The position numbers were made by a program, and so were the translations under genes. Below are positions 36,201 to 50,246 of a DNA stretch of 64,000 nt, one piece after another. The stretch covers positions 6,634,001 through 6,698,000 of the forward strand of contig CP075495.1 of the NCBI GenBank assembly GCA_021613535.1, in the 5' to 3' direction. Numbering within the stretch: position 1 is the stretch's first letter; every line of letters begins with the position of its first letter. The notes under the pieces are model-generated. The model searched no databases, was not told the DNA's origin, and worked only from the letters and a program-made list of their open reading frames with translations. The stretch comes from Adineta vaga (lineage: Eukaryota; Rotifera).

Positions 36201-38170
36201 TTGTTGGTCAACCGTGTTTTTGCAAATATGCAACTGGTATTGAACAAGTTGAACCGATGTTTAAATTTCTTAAAACATCATATAATGGTTTACAATTAAT
36301 TGTTGTGGTTTTACCTGGTAAAACACCTGTTTATGCTGAAGTCAAACGTGTTGGTGATACTTTAATTGGATTGGCTACACAATGTGTTCAAGCAAAAAAT
36401 GTTAATAAAACAACACCACAAACTTTATCAAATTTATGTTTGAAAATTAATGTTAAATTAGGTGGTGTCAATAATATTCTTGTGCCAAGTGCTCGACCTA
36501 TAAGTGTGTTTCGTGAACCGGTTATTTTTATTGGTGCTGATGTCACACATCCACCAGCCGGTGATCGATCAAAACCATCAATTGCTGCTGTAAGTTGTCT
36601 TTTTCGAAAAAAGAATTCTTGTTTCAGAATTAGTTTGATTTTTTTCATAAAAATTTAATAGGTTGTTGGATCAATGGATGCACATCCATCAAGATATGCA
36701 GCTACTGTTCGTATACAAATGCATCGTCATGAAGTTATTGCTGAATTATCAACTATGGTTCGAGAATTACTTATACAATTTTATAAATCAACACGTTTTA
36801 AACCAGCACGAATTATTCTCTATCGTGATGGTGTTAGTGAAGGTCAATTTGCTCATGTACTTGCACATGAATTAATGGCTGTACGTGAAGCATGTGTTCG
36901 ACTTGAAGCATCTTATCAACCGGGTATCACATTTATTGTCGTACAAAAACGTCATCATACACGTCTCTTTTGTGCTGATAAGAAAGAGCAGGTAATTTGA
37001 TAATATCAAAAACTTAGATGATCAAATCAATCAATATTGATAATTTTGAGCAGAGTTTAAAGTAGGGTTTAATATTTACAAGAACATCAAGATCTTATGG
37101 ATTTGATAGACACATTAAGACGTGGGCAATTCCTTTTCTTTAACTATACTAGTATCTTGGTATATGTATTCATATTCCATGAGAGATGAATTTTTGAATT
37201 TCACCAGTTTCTTTGCAAAACAACTCGTCAATTATCTAAGTAGAAAGAGAACATCTGTAAAATACCGGTAACTTGTAACACCACTAAATCTCTATAGAAT
37301 AAAGACATAAACAAGAAATTGTCATGAAAGTTGTTGTTTTGTTATTGTCAAACTGAATAGAAATTATGTAAACTGAGGTCACATGACATTAAATTTTCAT
37401 TTGTACGTGTCGAACATTGTCTGGTTTGAATTAACTTTTCAGGATAGATTGACATTATAAGCATATTAACTAGAAGTATTAATTAATTTCACCTGGAAAA
37501 TTATATGCGTCCTGACCTTTCATGATCAGTGGCTATGTTTAATATGTCGTTACCTTTTTACTTGATAATATTGTTTTTATAATGTCATCGTGTACAGTTG
37601 AAACTAATCGATGATTGTTTTTCATAGAACTCATGAATCAGTTCATTAATAGGTTATAAAATAAAATTTCTTTTAATTTAGTGTGGTAAAAGTGGTAATA
37701 TTCCACCTGGTACTACTGTTGATGTGGCTATAACACATCCAACAGAATATGATTTCTATTTATGTTCTCATGCTGGTATACAAGGTACATCTCGACCATC
37801 ACATTATCATGTTTTATGGGATGATAATCATTTTTCTGCTGATGAATTACAAGCATTAACATATCAATTATGTCATACATATGTACGATGTACACGTTCA
37901 GTATCTATACCAGCGCCAGCTTATTATGCTCATCTTGTTGCATTTCGTGCACGATATCATTTAATTGAAAGAGAACCTGAAAGGTAAATATTTTGATTGG
38001 AAATAATACTTATTACATATTCAATATTTGCTTTTTCTTTTCTCTTTAATTTTAGTAATGAAGGTTCACATCAATCATCCAATGGTGATTCTAATGGTCA
38101 ACAACAAATTCAATTGAGTCGTGCTGTTACTGTACATCCTGATTCGGCTCAAGTCATGTATTTTGCTTAA
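33287..38170 (+). CDS. ago: Argonaute (AGO clade), slicer-competent
   Basis: Small-RNA-guided RNA silencing effector. The 12 constitutive exons (33287-33954, 34122-34258, 34320-34454, 34661-34748, 34813-34960, 35016-35087, 35731-35778, 35838-35960, 36017-36589, 36662-36991, 37682-37983, 38056-38170) sum to 912 residues. In order: a Pro/Ser-rich N-terminal extension of about 80 residues; N domain ([15 protein letters not shown]); PAZ ([28 protein letters not shown]); MID ([20 protein letters not shown]); PIWI ([32 protein letters not shown]) and the AGO-type end MYFA. The catalytic tetrad looks intact: Asp in GADVTH, Glu in RHEVIAEL, Asp in YRDGV and His in [15 protein letters not shown] rather than PIWI clade. 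The optional exon at 35313-35333 would add seven residues after the PAZ domain. Intron 36992-37681 is long (690 nt). Confidence 0.95.
35313..35333 (+). other. Optional 21-nt in-frame microexon of argonaute
   Basis: A TTGTAG acceptor and a GTAAAA donor flank 21 bases that encode SQPDSPQ in phase 0. It lies exactly between MIK (exon ending 35087) and ATARSAPD (exon from 35731), which are contiguous in animal argonautes. Flanking introns are 225 and 397 nt, longer than most constitutive introns in this gene, as expected for a regulated exon. Confidence 0.6.
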
Positions 38171-41100
38171 TTATAAACAAAAACAAACAATGAATATTCT
38201 TTATCCTAAGACATGCTCATATCTATTCTATCTACAATGCTAGATCAATTTCTTTTTCTCTTGTTTTTATCTCAATAGATCAATTCAATGTGTGTTCTCG
38301 TGTAATTGTATCTCTTCTTGTCGCAATCTGCCGCAAAAAAATCAATGTCTTTTTTTCTCTCTCTTTCTCTCTCTCTTTTGCTCTTCTCTTTGTCTCGTCC
38401 GTATTGATCTCCTGTAAATATTTCAATCTTTGATTCTCTATTGTCTCCTCTTGTAAGTGCGCAATCGGAGTTGCAATAGAGATGCTCTTTGCTCTCTATC
38501 TTTATCCATCCGTCAAACTTGACTACTACTATTCATTATAGTTACATTTACAACAGTGCAATGATATACATACTTATATATATATATACATACATACATA
38601 CATATACACAGACGCACACACATCGCTTTCTTCTACGAGTAGAGCAAACATTAGGAAAAAAAATCGCTAAAAGTCTTCGTGTAGTATTTGCACTACTTTT
38701 TCAAATCTCTTTTTGTCTCTGTGTTTGTTCGTGTCGTGTAACAGTGTATATAGGTACCATCTTGTTTCTTTTCGCAGTGATGGGGGCGCGAAACATTCCC
38801 AAATATGTCACTCTGTTTCGTTTAAAAGTAGTGCTATTCCTAAACAGTGTGTGTGCGTATTTTTGAATCTTGTCGTCGTCTTCGTCGTCAATTTCCCGTC
38901 CTTCATTTTGATTAATTGCAATAACGAATGATTTCTAAACAAAACAAAAAAACCTCCAAAACCAAAGCAAAACATTAAGATCATCACTCTTTTCCTCCTC
39001 ATCTATTTCTATAATATTTAATGCAAAAAAAGAATAATCTAAATCTATTTCGATTTCTTTTCTTTACTTCTTCCTTCATACTCTTATCATATCTGTCTAT
39101 GTGTAGAAAACTCATTAATAATCTTTTTTTTCTGCTTCGTTTCTTTTTACTCATCAATACATCGATCCGCTTTCCGAATGACAAGAAAAACAAGCCCTAT
39201 TCTTCTTAATACATATATACATTCTATGTTTGAATCAATATGTGTGTATTTTTCCCTGTCTCTCTCTCTCTTTTTTCTTACTGCTCGCAACTAGATGAAA
39301 AAAGGCGTACAACTAACGACAAAACTGTGTACGTGTTTAACAGATGAGAGAAAAAATTATAATTCTTTCTGGATGTTCTTCTTTTTTTTCCTCTCACCAC
39401 CATGTGTGTGTGTGTATGCGTGTAACAAAATGAATTAATGTGAATGTGCCTCTTTTTTTTCCTTTCATTCTGTTCTTTTCACTATTTCATTCATTATTTC
39501 CTTTGTTGTTCTGATAACAAAGCGTACCAATGATATACTTACTTTGACTTAATCACTCATAGTGTACACAAAATAATATTGATGAAAATCAAAAAAAAAA
39601 ATTTCGTCAGAGCTTATTGAATTAAACTCACTGTACAACAGCAGCTGATATAAAAGATAATCAGATCGAACATATCGATGATTAATATTGAAAAAAAAGT
39701 TTGTTTTCTACTTGTTGGATGTACTAAGAGATTGAAGAGAGGAAAGGAAAGAAACATTTATGAAAAACATTGTGAAGGTTATGGATACTATTTTCCTTGT
39801 TTATGCAACCAGACGATTCGTCATCACCGTCAGAAGGCTATTTACAATCATTAATCAAAGAAAGAGAGTGAAATATCAGGTTATACTTTAAGAATAATCC
39901 GTATTATTCATATGTTTGATTAATTTTGAATGTTTAAATGAAAAAATGGCTTAGTTTATAGTAAGTTAAATACAAGTATATGTATGTAGGATATTCTTTG
40001 CTATATGAAAGATTGATTATAAATAAAAAGGTTTAATTGTAAATGGCCTTTGTTCGAATATCTATAGAAAATACACCTTTTTTTAATATCCATATCAATC
40101 AAATATTCATAAGTTTTTCTGTAGCCTTGGCTAAAAAGAATGCACATTGAACTTTAGTTGTACCTGTTTTATTTTCTTTTTATAAATATACAATATGTTA
40201 ATTATAAAAAGAGCGAGCGGAGAAAATGAAGAAAGTTTGATAATTATTATGCTTTGGTTGACAACAAGAATGCGTGAGAGAAAAGATGAGTAATGATATA
40301 TTTTTAAAACGAGGGGCGATTGCCAGCAGCTTGCCTTGATGTAATTAGTCTAAATTAACGGATATAACAATGTGTCAAATACTTTTCAAATTTTCTACTT
40401 ATTTTTTTAATAATACCGCATGATTTGAAAAATAGTAAACCGAAGAGATAGTTCGACACCTTCCTTGAGTTATTATAAATCTATCTATATATATATATAT
40501 GTTCTTTTCAATACCTAATTGATTACTTTTTTACGTATAAAATTGACTGAATCATTTTATCAAATTTCTATTGAAATTAGATGTTTTTTTTCAAAATGGA
40601 CCAAATATTTAGGCATGGAGTTGAGAAGCATAAAGTACATTAGATATATAATTAGAAAAAAATAGTATTATGAATAATAAATTAGTTTCTTTTTCTTTTT
40701 GCGAGACCTGTCAGTTTATCTTTGATTTCTTTTTGTTATTTCAGTTCTCTCTAGAAAGAAGTCATCTGGTATACGCGTACTTTTTTTTTGTGTTCTGCGC
40801 GTATATAATATGTGCATGCGCTCTCGCTCGTTTTTTATCACATTTTCATTGCAACTTTCATGGCGTGATGTATTTTTATTTATCTTCTAACATCACATTC
40901 TATTGGATCAATTATTACAAATACATAGTCCATCACAGTTAAGTAGTAGAAAATGTATTTCGTAGAAATAACTTGAATTGCATTCATCAGATGAAAAACT
41001 TTTGTCAGTTTTTATCTCTGGAAATTTATCGTCATTGGCTTATTCGATGGATAAATAATGTGTGTGTTCCTATGCTAGTAAAAGGACTAGTTGATTTAAT

Positions 41101-42349
41101 TGTGATCAATTGAAAGAGTTCTCCTTTTCTCGCCGACAGAAAATACATTCAATTTCAGTTACAAAGTCATGTATTTCTGAAAAATGCTCTGCTTTTTTTT
41201 CGGTACTTTCTTTATTCATCGAATATTTGATCACATAAAAATAAATTTTTATTTTTTTGTAGACAAAAGGATATCGATTCCTTCGATTCTTTTCATTTGA
41301 AAAAAGAAACATCGTCATAAAAAAAAGGAAAATAATCATTATTTTGCTACTTTACAATACTCCGTTTCTTTTGCTTTCATTCTATGACGCACATAATTGT
41401 CTAGCATGCATTCACTGCGTGCTCGAGTCGAAGTATACCCACGAACTCCAGCGAAGCAGTTATATAAAAAAATCGGCCTTAACGTCCCCATATGACCTCC
41501 TTTTGCTATTCTCTCGTTCTCTTTCTTACTTTTTACGACGTCGTCTGTTCCGATCGTGCTTTATAATTTCTCTCGCTCGTTTTGTCGGTTTTTCCTTTTC
41601 TTTTTCTGGGCTATTCTTCGATTCATACATCTACCTTGATGACTACTTACATAGTTACGAAACACTGTATTCATATATTATCTTCCGGATAAGTACATTT
41701 TACTTTTTTTTTCTTCTAAACTAACCGAAAATGATTACACACATTTTCGTTATGCATCGTTTTTTTTCTGTAATTTTGTAATGTTTCGTTAGATTTTAAT
41801 TTTGAAACAATCTTTGATACAGATGTTTTCGATTAGAAAATACTGTTTAATTTAAAAAAAGTATATTAGAAAAAAAAATCCGAAGAAAAAGAAATAGATC
41901 TTATATAACCGTCTATTCAACCGTATATAGATCGACTAAGTACATTGCTGATGTTTTTAGAAGTTCTCGTCGTGCTGAATCTATAGTGACGTTATTTTCT
42001 CTCTATTTTTTTTGTTCTCGTTCTTCTTCCTTTTCTCCTCTGAATATATCTATCGTCTCGCTTACATTATAATGACAGTCTGCAGACGAAATATAAGGAC
42101 GGTACATGTGACCCACATGTATGTACTTTTATCGCTACAATCATTTTATTCTTTGATTCATTGCTTTCATTTCGTTTAAACAGCAATTAAAGAAACTACC
42201 TTCAAGGTTTTATATCGAACATCGCCTCACATATATTCCAATGAAGGTATAAAACAACAAGCATATTTAATTTTGTTAATTTTGTTTTAGATCATACCGA
42301 TATATTTACAAATATTTATCGTACTTGAATTCTTTTCTTTCATTTAATC
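38171..42349. other. Long intergenic region between argonaute and nuclear receptor
   Basis: Just over 4 kb without a supportable gene. 38330-39500 is pyrimidine-rich (CTCTCT and TTTTTT tracts) with TATATA/CATACA runs near 38575-38605, consistent with a long argonaute 3' UTR. 40190-40340 and 41380-41640 have a more balanced base composition, the latter with a TATATAAAAAAA stretch at 41461-41472 that could be promoter-like for the downstream receptor. Open frames at 38489, 40670, 41344 and minus 41106 are low-complexity Phe/Ser/Leu translations. Confidence 0.4.
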
Positions 42350-45300
42350 ATGACGGAAAGTCTAATGATTTGTAAACCAGATAGTGAAGATGAACTGACA
42401 AAAGTGCCAACTGCTGGATCATCATCATCTCGATCTAGTACTCCAACTAGTACATCGAAAAATAAAAGAGCACGATTAACCTTTCCATTTGGTGCATGGT
42501 AAATATTAGACTTCTTTTTCTTTTTTGCAAAAAAAAACAACAAATGCTTTCACAAATAATTTATGTGTTCGTTTTTCTTTTGATGAATTTTTAGTCGTGT
42601 ATGCTCAGATTCAGCAACTGGTATTCATTATGGAATTGCTACATGTGAAGGATGTAAAGTAAGTACTAATCATCGATAAACATTTAGCGAAAAACATCGC
42701 AATCATTCAGTTTCGTACCTTTTCCTTTTTGATTTCAATACAATCAAAGAAGTCAGACGATAGAGATTATTTTTGAATGATTCTTTTTGTATTGAAATTT
42801 CTTATAGTTTTCTTCTTTGAAAGTAATATATTTATTCTTATTTTAAGGGTTTCTTCAAACGAAGTATTCTTCGTAAAGAAAAATATCGATGCTATTTTGA
42901 CAATTCATGTCTGATTAACGTGAGTAATCGTAATCGATGTAAAGCTTGTCGATTTCGACGATGTATCAGCGAAGGCATGTCTGTTGATGGTACGATATTT
43001 GATGGTTTTTATTTTAAGAATATGTCTGTATTTGCTGTTTTTAGGTGTAAAAATGGGCCGAATACCAAAAATAGTTAAAGAAAGAGCACTACGCGAACAA
43101 AAAGAACAACAAATGAGACAAGAAGCACTTTTAATAGAAACCAATGAACGGCCAGATGAAGTTCATGCAAGAGAATCCTCATGTTCATCATTATCGGATC
43201 GTAGTATTGAAAATTACGATCCAAATCTAATGGAAATAGGTAAAGAAAAAAGCCTGATTATTTTTGTTATTATTCTTTGTCGGCAGGAAAGAAAAAAAAA
43301 CTATATTCATCGAGAAGAACGTCGTAAAAGACGACGAAAGAAAAGAGAATGTACCGAAAAAGAAGGGGAGTACTCGTGACTTCTCTTAATCGAGTTTCTC
43401 CATTATATATTCTTTGCAACTTTCTCGGTCAAGAGTAACGTCGGGTTTATTTTACATAAAGAAAAGATAAATACTATTTTTGCGCGAATAGTCTTTTTTG
43501 TTGTTGCTAAAACATGAATTAATCATTTGAGAGAATGTTCTCAATTGATGACTGATGATTCTACAGGAAATTATGTGGGTTTACTACGTAAAGTGTTGGA
43601 ATGTTAAATACAGAAAATGACGCCCGCTGAGGTTGATAGAGTATCATAATGAAATATTTTCCTCCATATGTTTTATACGTAGAGCTGTTAATTAACTTAA
43701 AAAAAGGTTATAAATAATAAATATAGATATTTAGACGTCTAGGACTTTTATCACTCGGAACAAACAATAAAACAATCATCAAGCTATTACTATTTATAAA
43801 CTATAAGCCTCTTATGTTGTAGACTCCTTGTAAAAGTTTTCTAATAGTTGTGTGCATGTATTAAGAAGCGAAAAGTATCAAATTAACATTTTTTTACTAG
43901 ATTAGCCTCACCAAGTTATAATGTCGCATCTGGCGGCACAGTACTTTATATAGTAAATTCACACTATTTCTAGAAGAATTTGTAGTGCTAATATTATTGA
44001 TAGGACAACAGCTAAAAGGCATTTCTTGTAATAAAAAAATATTATTTTTAAACAAAGTTCTTCTTGAATAAATTTCGAATAATATTTATTTAATGTATTA
44101 GGTTCACCTGTTCGACGACATCATGATGAACCCACAAAAATAGCTGCTAACCATATTCAACCATTCAATAATCAGCGAATAAAACGTTTACAAAAAATAT
44201 CTGAACATGATATTAATTCCTCATCTGTATTTCATAATCAATCAAAAAATGCAACAATAATCTATCAAACGAAATATCCAACATTTCTTCCACATGATTT
44301 TACATTAGATGAAACTATTGGATTAACCGAACATTCTACAAGTCCTTTATCATATGATGTATTTCAACACGTTATAACTGTATCAAATAAATTAAGTCAG
44401 AATAAAGCACACTTATTGGTTCAATTAGATGAAGATGAATTAACATTTATCAGGTAAAGATATTGTTTTCATTAGAGAAATTGAATTGATTTTCTTTTCT
44501 ATTGATCTTAGATTTCTTCGTTGGTCATCATATAATATTTTTGGACGATATTCCAAACGAGTTAAACAGTTAGAACTACGAATGAGTCATATGATTCAGG
44601 ATGGTATCAATGAATTTCCTGGTGATAATGGTACAAACGAAGAATTCTTTCAAGTTCTTCAAAGTTAGTTGACAAAGAACGACTTTTAGTTTCATTGACA
44701 TAGAAGTATTTTCTTTTTCTGTTTAATAGAAAGTCTCGCAGTTATTACTCGAAGCAATGTTTTTTACGCTCAAGAGGTATGTAAAGAAATTTCAAGGGAT
44801 TTTTCTAATCTGTTCTATTTTAGCTTCCTGGTATGAAAAATATCGATTCAAACGTTCTACAAAAACTACTTTTACGTCGATCATTTGATTGGTTTATTGT
44901 AAGGATTACTAAACACAAAATGTCGCTTAAATTCATCAGTTTTTTTTTATTTCAATTCTAGCTCAAATATAGTTCTTTATTGAATAAAAATGGTCAATTC
45001 TATTTTGTTTCATCGGATGGATTTCAATTTAGTCGTCAATGGATGAATTTATTCTACGGCATAGAAATGACAGATGCAATCTTTGAATTCAGTCAATGTT
45101 TACATGAATTGCATCTCGAAGAAACCGAACTTGCTCTTATTATACCTTTACAAATGTTACATTCAGGTTAGTATTCTTTATTAAGGTTCATGCTTTTTCT
45201 TTCTAATTAAAAAAACGTTTTTTTCGTCTATAGATTCAAGTATGCAAAATGAAGAAATCTTACGGATGTTACGTGCTTGTTATTTATATGCACTCTACGA

Positions 45301-45542
45301 AGAATTATGTCATAATCGTGGTGAAATAGAAGGAAGAATCGTTTGTAGTAAAATTTTACAGGTATATTTTCAATTTGAATACGATTAATAGGAAGAAAAC
45401 GAATTATATATTTAGATCCTTGATCAACTTATACCGATTAATGAATATTACGAAAAAAATATTGCATCTCGTGTTTTGCAAGGTAGGAAAGATGATTGTT
45501 TTCGAATTCATCACAATTCTTCTTTTTCTATTTTTAGTATAA
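42350..45542 (+). CDS. Nuclear receptor, NR1-type (E75/Rev-erb-like hinge)
   Basis: Ligand-regulated or orphan transcription factor, intact. Twelve exons from 42350-42498 to 45538-45542 sum to 527 codons. The DNA-binding domain is canonical: CRVC-x13-CEGCKGFFKRS, then CYFDNSC-x9-CKAC with RFRRCISEGMS. The carboxy-terminal extension VKMGRIPKIVKERALREQ resembles the GRIPK box of E75, Rev-erb, PPAR and relatives, so I place it in the NR1 group without naming an orthologue. The ligand domain spans about 44280-45480 (DELTFIRFLRWSSYNIFGRY, DSNVLQKLLLRRSFDWFILK, IEMTDAIFEFSQCLHELHLE). The last exon contributes only a Val codon before the stop; reading through the preceding intron would give a longer hydrophobic tail, so the exact 3' end is unsure. 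Intron 43240-44101 is long (862 nt). Confidence 0.88.
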
Positions 45543-46593
45543 AACAATTATTCAAACATCCGGTTTGCTTTCCGATGATCTCAATCATTTTACATATTCT
45601 CACAGAAACTTACATGTTTTTTTTTGCCTTCGTTGTTTCGAGTTGTTAACTTTAGATTTTATCATCATTCACTTTCATATAGTTTTGAGATTCATATTCG
45701 AAAAAAGAACAGTGGCATATATTTTTTCTTTTTTTGTTGTTTAACTTTCCATTATAATGCTTACAGTATACAAAAAAACGAACAAATAAAAAACGGATGT
45801 GGACCCATAAATTATTGAATTGTTTTTTTTTCATTAGCAGCTTATCATTTTTATGACAAAGATGTATATTAATGCATCAAATTTGATTATGCTGTCAATA
45901 TCATATTTTGAGGGATTATGTTTTGTAGCTTAGGCTTCAGTACTTTATCAATTAGAAAACTATTTCAAGGTGATGCGAACAAATTGAGTACCTTTATTTT
46001 TAGCTCATGATAGTAAAAATAAAGAGAAAGCATGAGAGAGAGAAAGAGTGAGATAAGAATAGATATGGTTATTTTTATAGAAGTAGTGAAAAAGTCGTCA
46101 TTTCTTTATCAAATAATTATATTCTAGAATATATAGAATAGGAATCGTGAAAATCAAAATAAAGTATGTCAAAAATTAAAGTTGAATTCGTTTTCGTCGA
46201 TTAATTGTTTAAATAAATTTACATATATCTTCCAGAAAGTTCTGGTAGATATAAACAAAAGGTTTGGCTATTGCAACAATGTCCATAGTTGTCGAATATG
46301 AACTTTGAAAGAAACAAAAACAAATCTTATATTTTGAGTTTATTAACAGAAGAGATCTTAGAAATGTATAATTAGAAATTGCGTTTTTTCGACAAATATA
46401 TATATTCAGAAAAAATCAAATGAAAATTTATTTTCTTTGATTTGAAAGATGTTTTTTTTTCTTTCATTGGGCGTAATTAAGGGAATATATTGAAATTTAA
46501 TCAAAAGAAACTAAAAAAATATCGGATTCTTTTGTATTACTTTCATTTGTCTTTGAAAGCAACATTTCATTCAGACGAACAATCCGCTTCAAG
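45543..46593. other. Intergenic
   Basis: AT-rich spacer, nothing recognised. The minus-strand frame at 45652-45834 is low complexity. Confidence 0.45.
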
Positions 46594-49248
46594 ATGTCGA
46601 TTGATGTGACTAATCTTGGAACGTTAACTCCAATTCATACAAATTTTGGTAGCAATAAAGATGATCTTCTTGTAGTTGAATACGTGTACCACAAACGAAT
46701 ATAAAACAAACACTTTTTTTCAAATATGGTCAACTTTCTATACCTAAATGGGCATTGATTCCAGCAGCTATTTTAACATTTGGTTTAATCACAGCATTAT
46801 GTGCTGTGATTGTTAATGCTATTCTTTCACAAGCTGTAGCAACAGTTACATATTCACAAGAATGTGGTAAATTATCAAAATGTAAAGAAGGTGTAGGTTT
46901 GATTTGTGGATCTGGAGGACGATGTGTATGTCCAAGTACGCAATATTGGTACGAAAATAAATGTGATGCACAACCAACATATGGAGAAAAATGTAATCAA
47001 ACAACTGAATGTCGTACAGATCTTAATTTAGTATGTGCCGAATTTGATAATCTGTGTAATTGTCCAAATGCATCTAAAGTTCAAACATGTGATTGTCTTT
47101 CAACTTCATATTGGACTGGATCAATATGTACTGATCGAAGTAGTTTTGAAGGTAGGAAGAACAAAAACCAATATGTATTGAATTCAAATGAATATATGTT
47201 GTTTTTAGGTTCATGCAATGTTGTTGATACGGATTATCAATGTTTATATGATCTCTATTGTAATGGTTCAATGTGTATATGTGGACCCAATACTCAATAT
47301 TGGAATTCAACTGCTAATTCGTGTTTTCCTGTTGATGAATATCTTTCTCTTTGTGATCTAACAACATCTTATAGTTGTGATCAAAGTGCTGGATTGTATT
47401 GTTTAACACCTGGTCAAGGTTCACAATGTCCATTTAACGCTACTTCTTCTTCAACATCATGCGATTGTACTAATGGAACATATTGGAATGGCGGATCATG
47501 TGTTAGTAAAAAACTTATCAATACAGCTTGTTTTTGGAATTGTGAATGTGATAGTGATCGTGGCCTTTCATGCCTTAATATGACATGTCTTTGTCCGACG
47601 AAATACTATTGGTCAACATTGACGAATCCACCTGCTTGTGTACCACAAAAAAATTATACGGATACAACATGCTTTAATACAAGTGAATGTGATACAACAC
47701 AAGGTTTAACATGTTATCTATCTGGAACATCGTGTAATTGTCCACAACCTTCAGTAATTAAAATGTGTGATTGTTTAACAACTCAATATTATGATTCTAA
47801 TCTAACATCATGTCAAACACTTCAATTGTATAACGAAACATGTTATGGTAGTTACATGTGTGATAACACTGTCGGCCTTTTCTGTCAGACAAATGTAAGT
47901 AGTGCAACTAATTGTTCATGTCCAGAACCTATTCGTTTAAGTAAGTATCATATTATTATTGATAGTATCTATTGATAATATTCTTTAAGATATGTGTGAT
48001 TGTAATATCACATCCTATTGGGATGGTACTGCGTGTGTAGCACGTTTAGCACCAAATATATCATGTACATATGATTATGAATGTCAAGCTGGTTATGTAT
48101 GTATTGTGAATGAAACTGATATTGGCCATTTCTCTGATGTATGCCGTTGTCCACTAGGACAATATTATGTCAATGGAACTGGTTGTATACCATCGCTCAA
48201 TTATTCGGAACCTTGTGTTGGATCATATCAATGTTATGAAATATCACCACTTTATTGTCGTTATAATTATTCAAATGTAACATGTTTAGGTATAGGTTAT
48301 TTACCGGCATGTGATTGTCAAGATAATTATTATTATAGTAGCTTAAATCGTTCTTGTTTAGCACTTTTAAATCGGTATGAGACTTGTGAAGAACCCTGTC
48401 AATGTGTTCAACCATTTACTTGTAAACAAGATGATTTCAAGTGTGATTGTATGTATTTTTATAGTTCTTTAAATCAAACATGTGTTCAATATTTACAATA
48501 TGGTGACAATTGCTCAAGTACAGCACAATGTGAAAACACAACAAATGCTTTTATGATTTGTGATAATGGTGCATGCGCTTGTAATTCATCAGGTTATTGG
48601 AATGGATCACAATGTGTATTTACAACTAATTTTCGTATGACATGCACTAAGAAAAGTCAATGTTATGGGGATCTCGATTGTCGAACAATCGATTGTCTAG
48701 GTTCAGGTAAAGTGTGTGTATGTCCTAATGGTAAATATTTTTCAACAGTTAATACAAGTTGTGTACAATGTAATGGTAATGATGGTGATTATGAAAGAGA
48801 GGTTGTTTATCTTGCTGATCGGGATGTTTGCGCTGCGTTTCGTTCACCGCGTACCTCACCAAGTAGGACATATACTTCTGCTAATACAGATTGTTCCGGT
48901 CTTGTACCATTTGGATCAAATAATGTACCTTGGTTACTCAGTCTTCATACTGGATCTGATCTAAAATGCCTTAATCAAGTTATGAAATCCTTCGATGATA
49001 AAGCAACATGTTCGGATGAATTATACTATCTTGGTCTAAATAGTTCTACAGCATTATTCTTTGATGGAACTCCATATTATTCGATCTTTACAAGTCCAAC
49101 TTTCAGTGGATCAAATTGTCTTACCATATGTTTAAGTAATAAAGACAATGCTACTTTATCCGCTAAACCTTGCTCTGGTAATACTGGATGGTTTGATTCC
49201 AGTAGATATGGTGCTATTTGTGACTATCGGGTACCTTCATACATATAA
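46594..49248 (+). CDS. Type II membrane protein with cysteine-rich modules and C-type-lectin-like C-terminus
   Basis: Cell-surface receptor-like protein of unknown role. A short cytosolic start (MSIDVTNLGTLTPIHTNFGS) is followed by one transmembrane helix (WALIPAAILTFGLITALCAV) and a long extracellular part. That part holds about 11 to 12 cysteine-rich modules of roughly 40-50 residues in which C-x-C pairs alternate with a YW or YY aromatic step (CDCLSTSYWTGSIC, CDCTNGTYWNGGSC, CNSSGYWNGSQC), recalling EB-type modules, with many N-glycosylation sequons. The end, about 150 residues (DCSGLVPFG, CSDELYYLGLNSS, CLTICLSNKDNATL, GAICDYR), resembles a C-type-lectin fold without a clear sugar-binding triplet. 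Introns 47152-47208 and 47941-47989. The start and helix are in different frames; one extra base between 46678 and 46702 gives 849 residues. Confidence 0.75.
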
Positions 49249-50246
49249 TTTGGAACCTAAAACTGAAATTCTTTTCGATCAATATTTAATTTGCTCTCGT
49301 TTTAACATACTTTCTACTCATTTATATTGTGGATTCATTTATTTGGTTTCTTTTTTATCATATTTTATTTATTATACTGTAATTTTAACTATGAGATCGC
49401 TTGTCAAAAAACAAATTCCTATATACCAAACATTCTTTACTCTTCTTCATTTCATTCAAATAAATAATTGAACGAAAAATCATTGTTTGCTTTGTTTTGA
49501 ATTTTCGAATAATGTTTTGATATAACGAAGAGACTAAGCCAATCATCTTGTATATTTTATTCTCAAGAAGAAATCGAAAGTATTCCACGCTTGATATAAT
49601 ATAGATTTCGTTTGATTATCAATACATGTTCCAGTCTTAACTTATTAATAAACAAGTAAAAATAGCAATCAAATTGTTTCTGAACTGCATCTTATTCTAA
49701 GGATATTATATCTTTGCTTTTGTACTTAAAAATTGATGATTGTGTGACAATCTATTATTAATCAAACAAGAAAAAAAGAAACTATTCTAATATAATCGCT
49801 TTTTTAATATTTTTATTCCGTAAGACATGCTTACCTTTCCTGTCAATCTATCTTCGAAAAGAAATCATCCAACAACATATACATATATATATATTATATT
49901 ATATTAACAAAAAAAATCATATATATTCTTTGCTTTTGATCTATCTGTAGACATGCAATCATTCAACCTTATTAATAAAGATTTAAACTATAAATATAAC
50001 GGAAAAGTAATAACATGCTTTGAAATCAGATCATATTATTGTATCAATAATCTATAATTTAAATATAAATTCTAATGACATGTCCGATTAGAAGAAAAGG
50101 TATAATTATTAAGCAATACCTTTCCTTTTTTTATTAAAAAAACGTTTTTGTCTAGTATCAATCGTCGATTAGATTTCATTCTTTCTCTTTCTATCTTTCG
50201 AGTAAAGTTTAAAAAAATATGTAAACATATATTTATTTCTATCTTA
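49249..50246. other. Convergent intergenic region (lectin-like gene and Rap gene 3' ends)
   Basis: AT-rich. An AATAAA near 49457 could end the upstream + strand gene. Contains TATATA and TTATATTATATT runs near 49880-49905. No gene seen. Confidence 0.45.

Noticed and set aside
36388-36648. Minus-strand 86-codon open frame in argonaute
   Set aside because: Antisense shadow of the highly conserved PIWI exon.
38489-38931. Overlapping open frames after argonaute
   Set aside because: They translate TATA/CATACA and pyrimidine tracts of the probable 3' UTR.
45483-45660. Readthrough of the last NR1 intron to extend the receptor
   Set aside because: The translation becomes a low-complexity hydrophobic tail, while splicing at GTAGGA/TTTTTAG gives a normal end.
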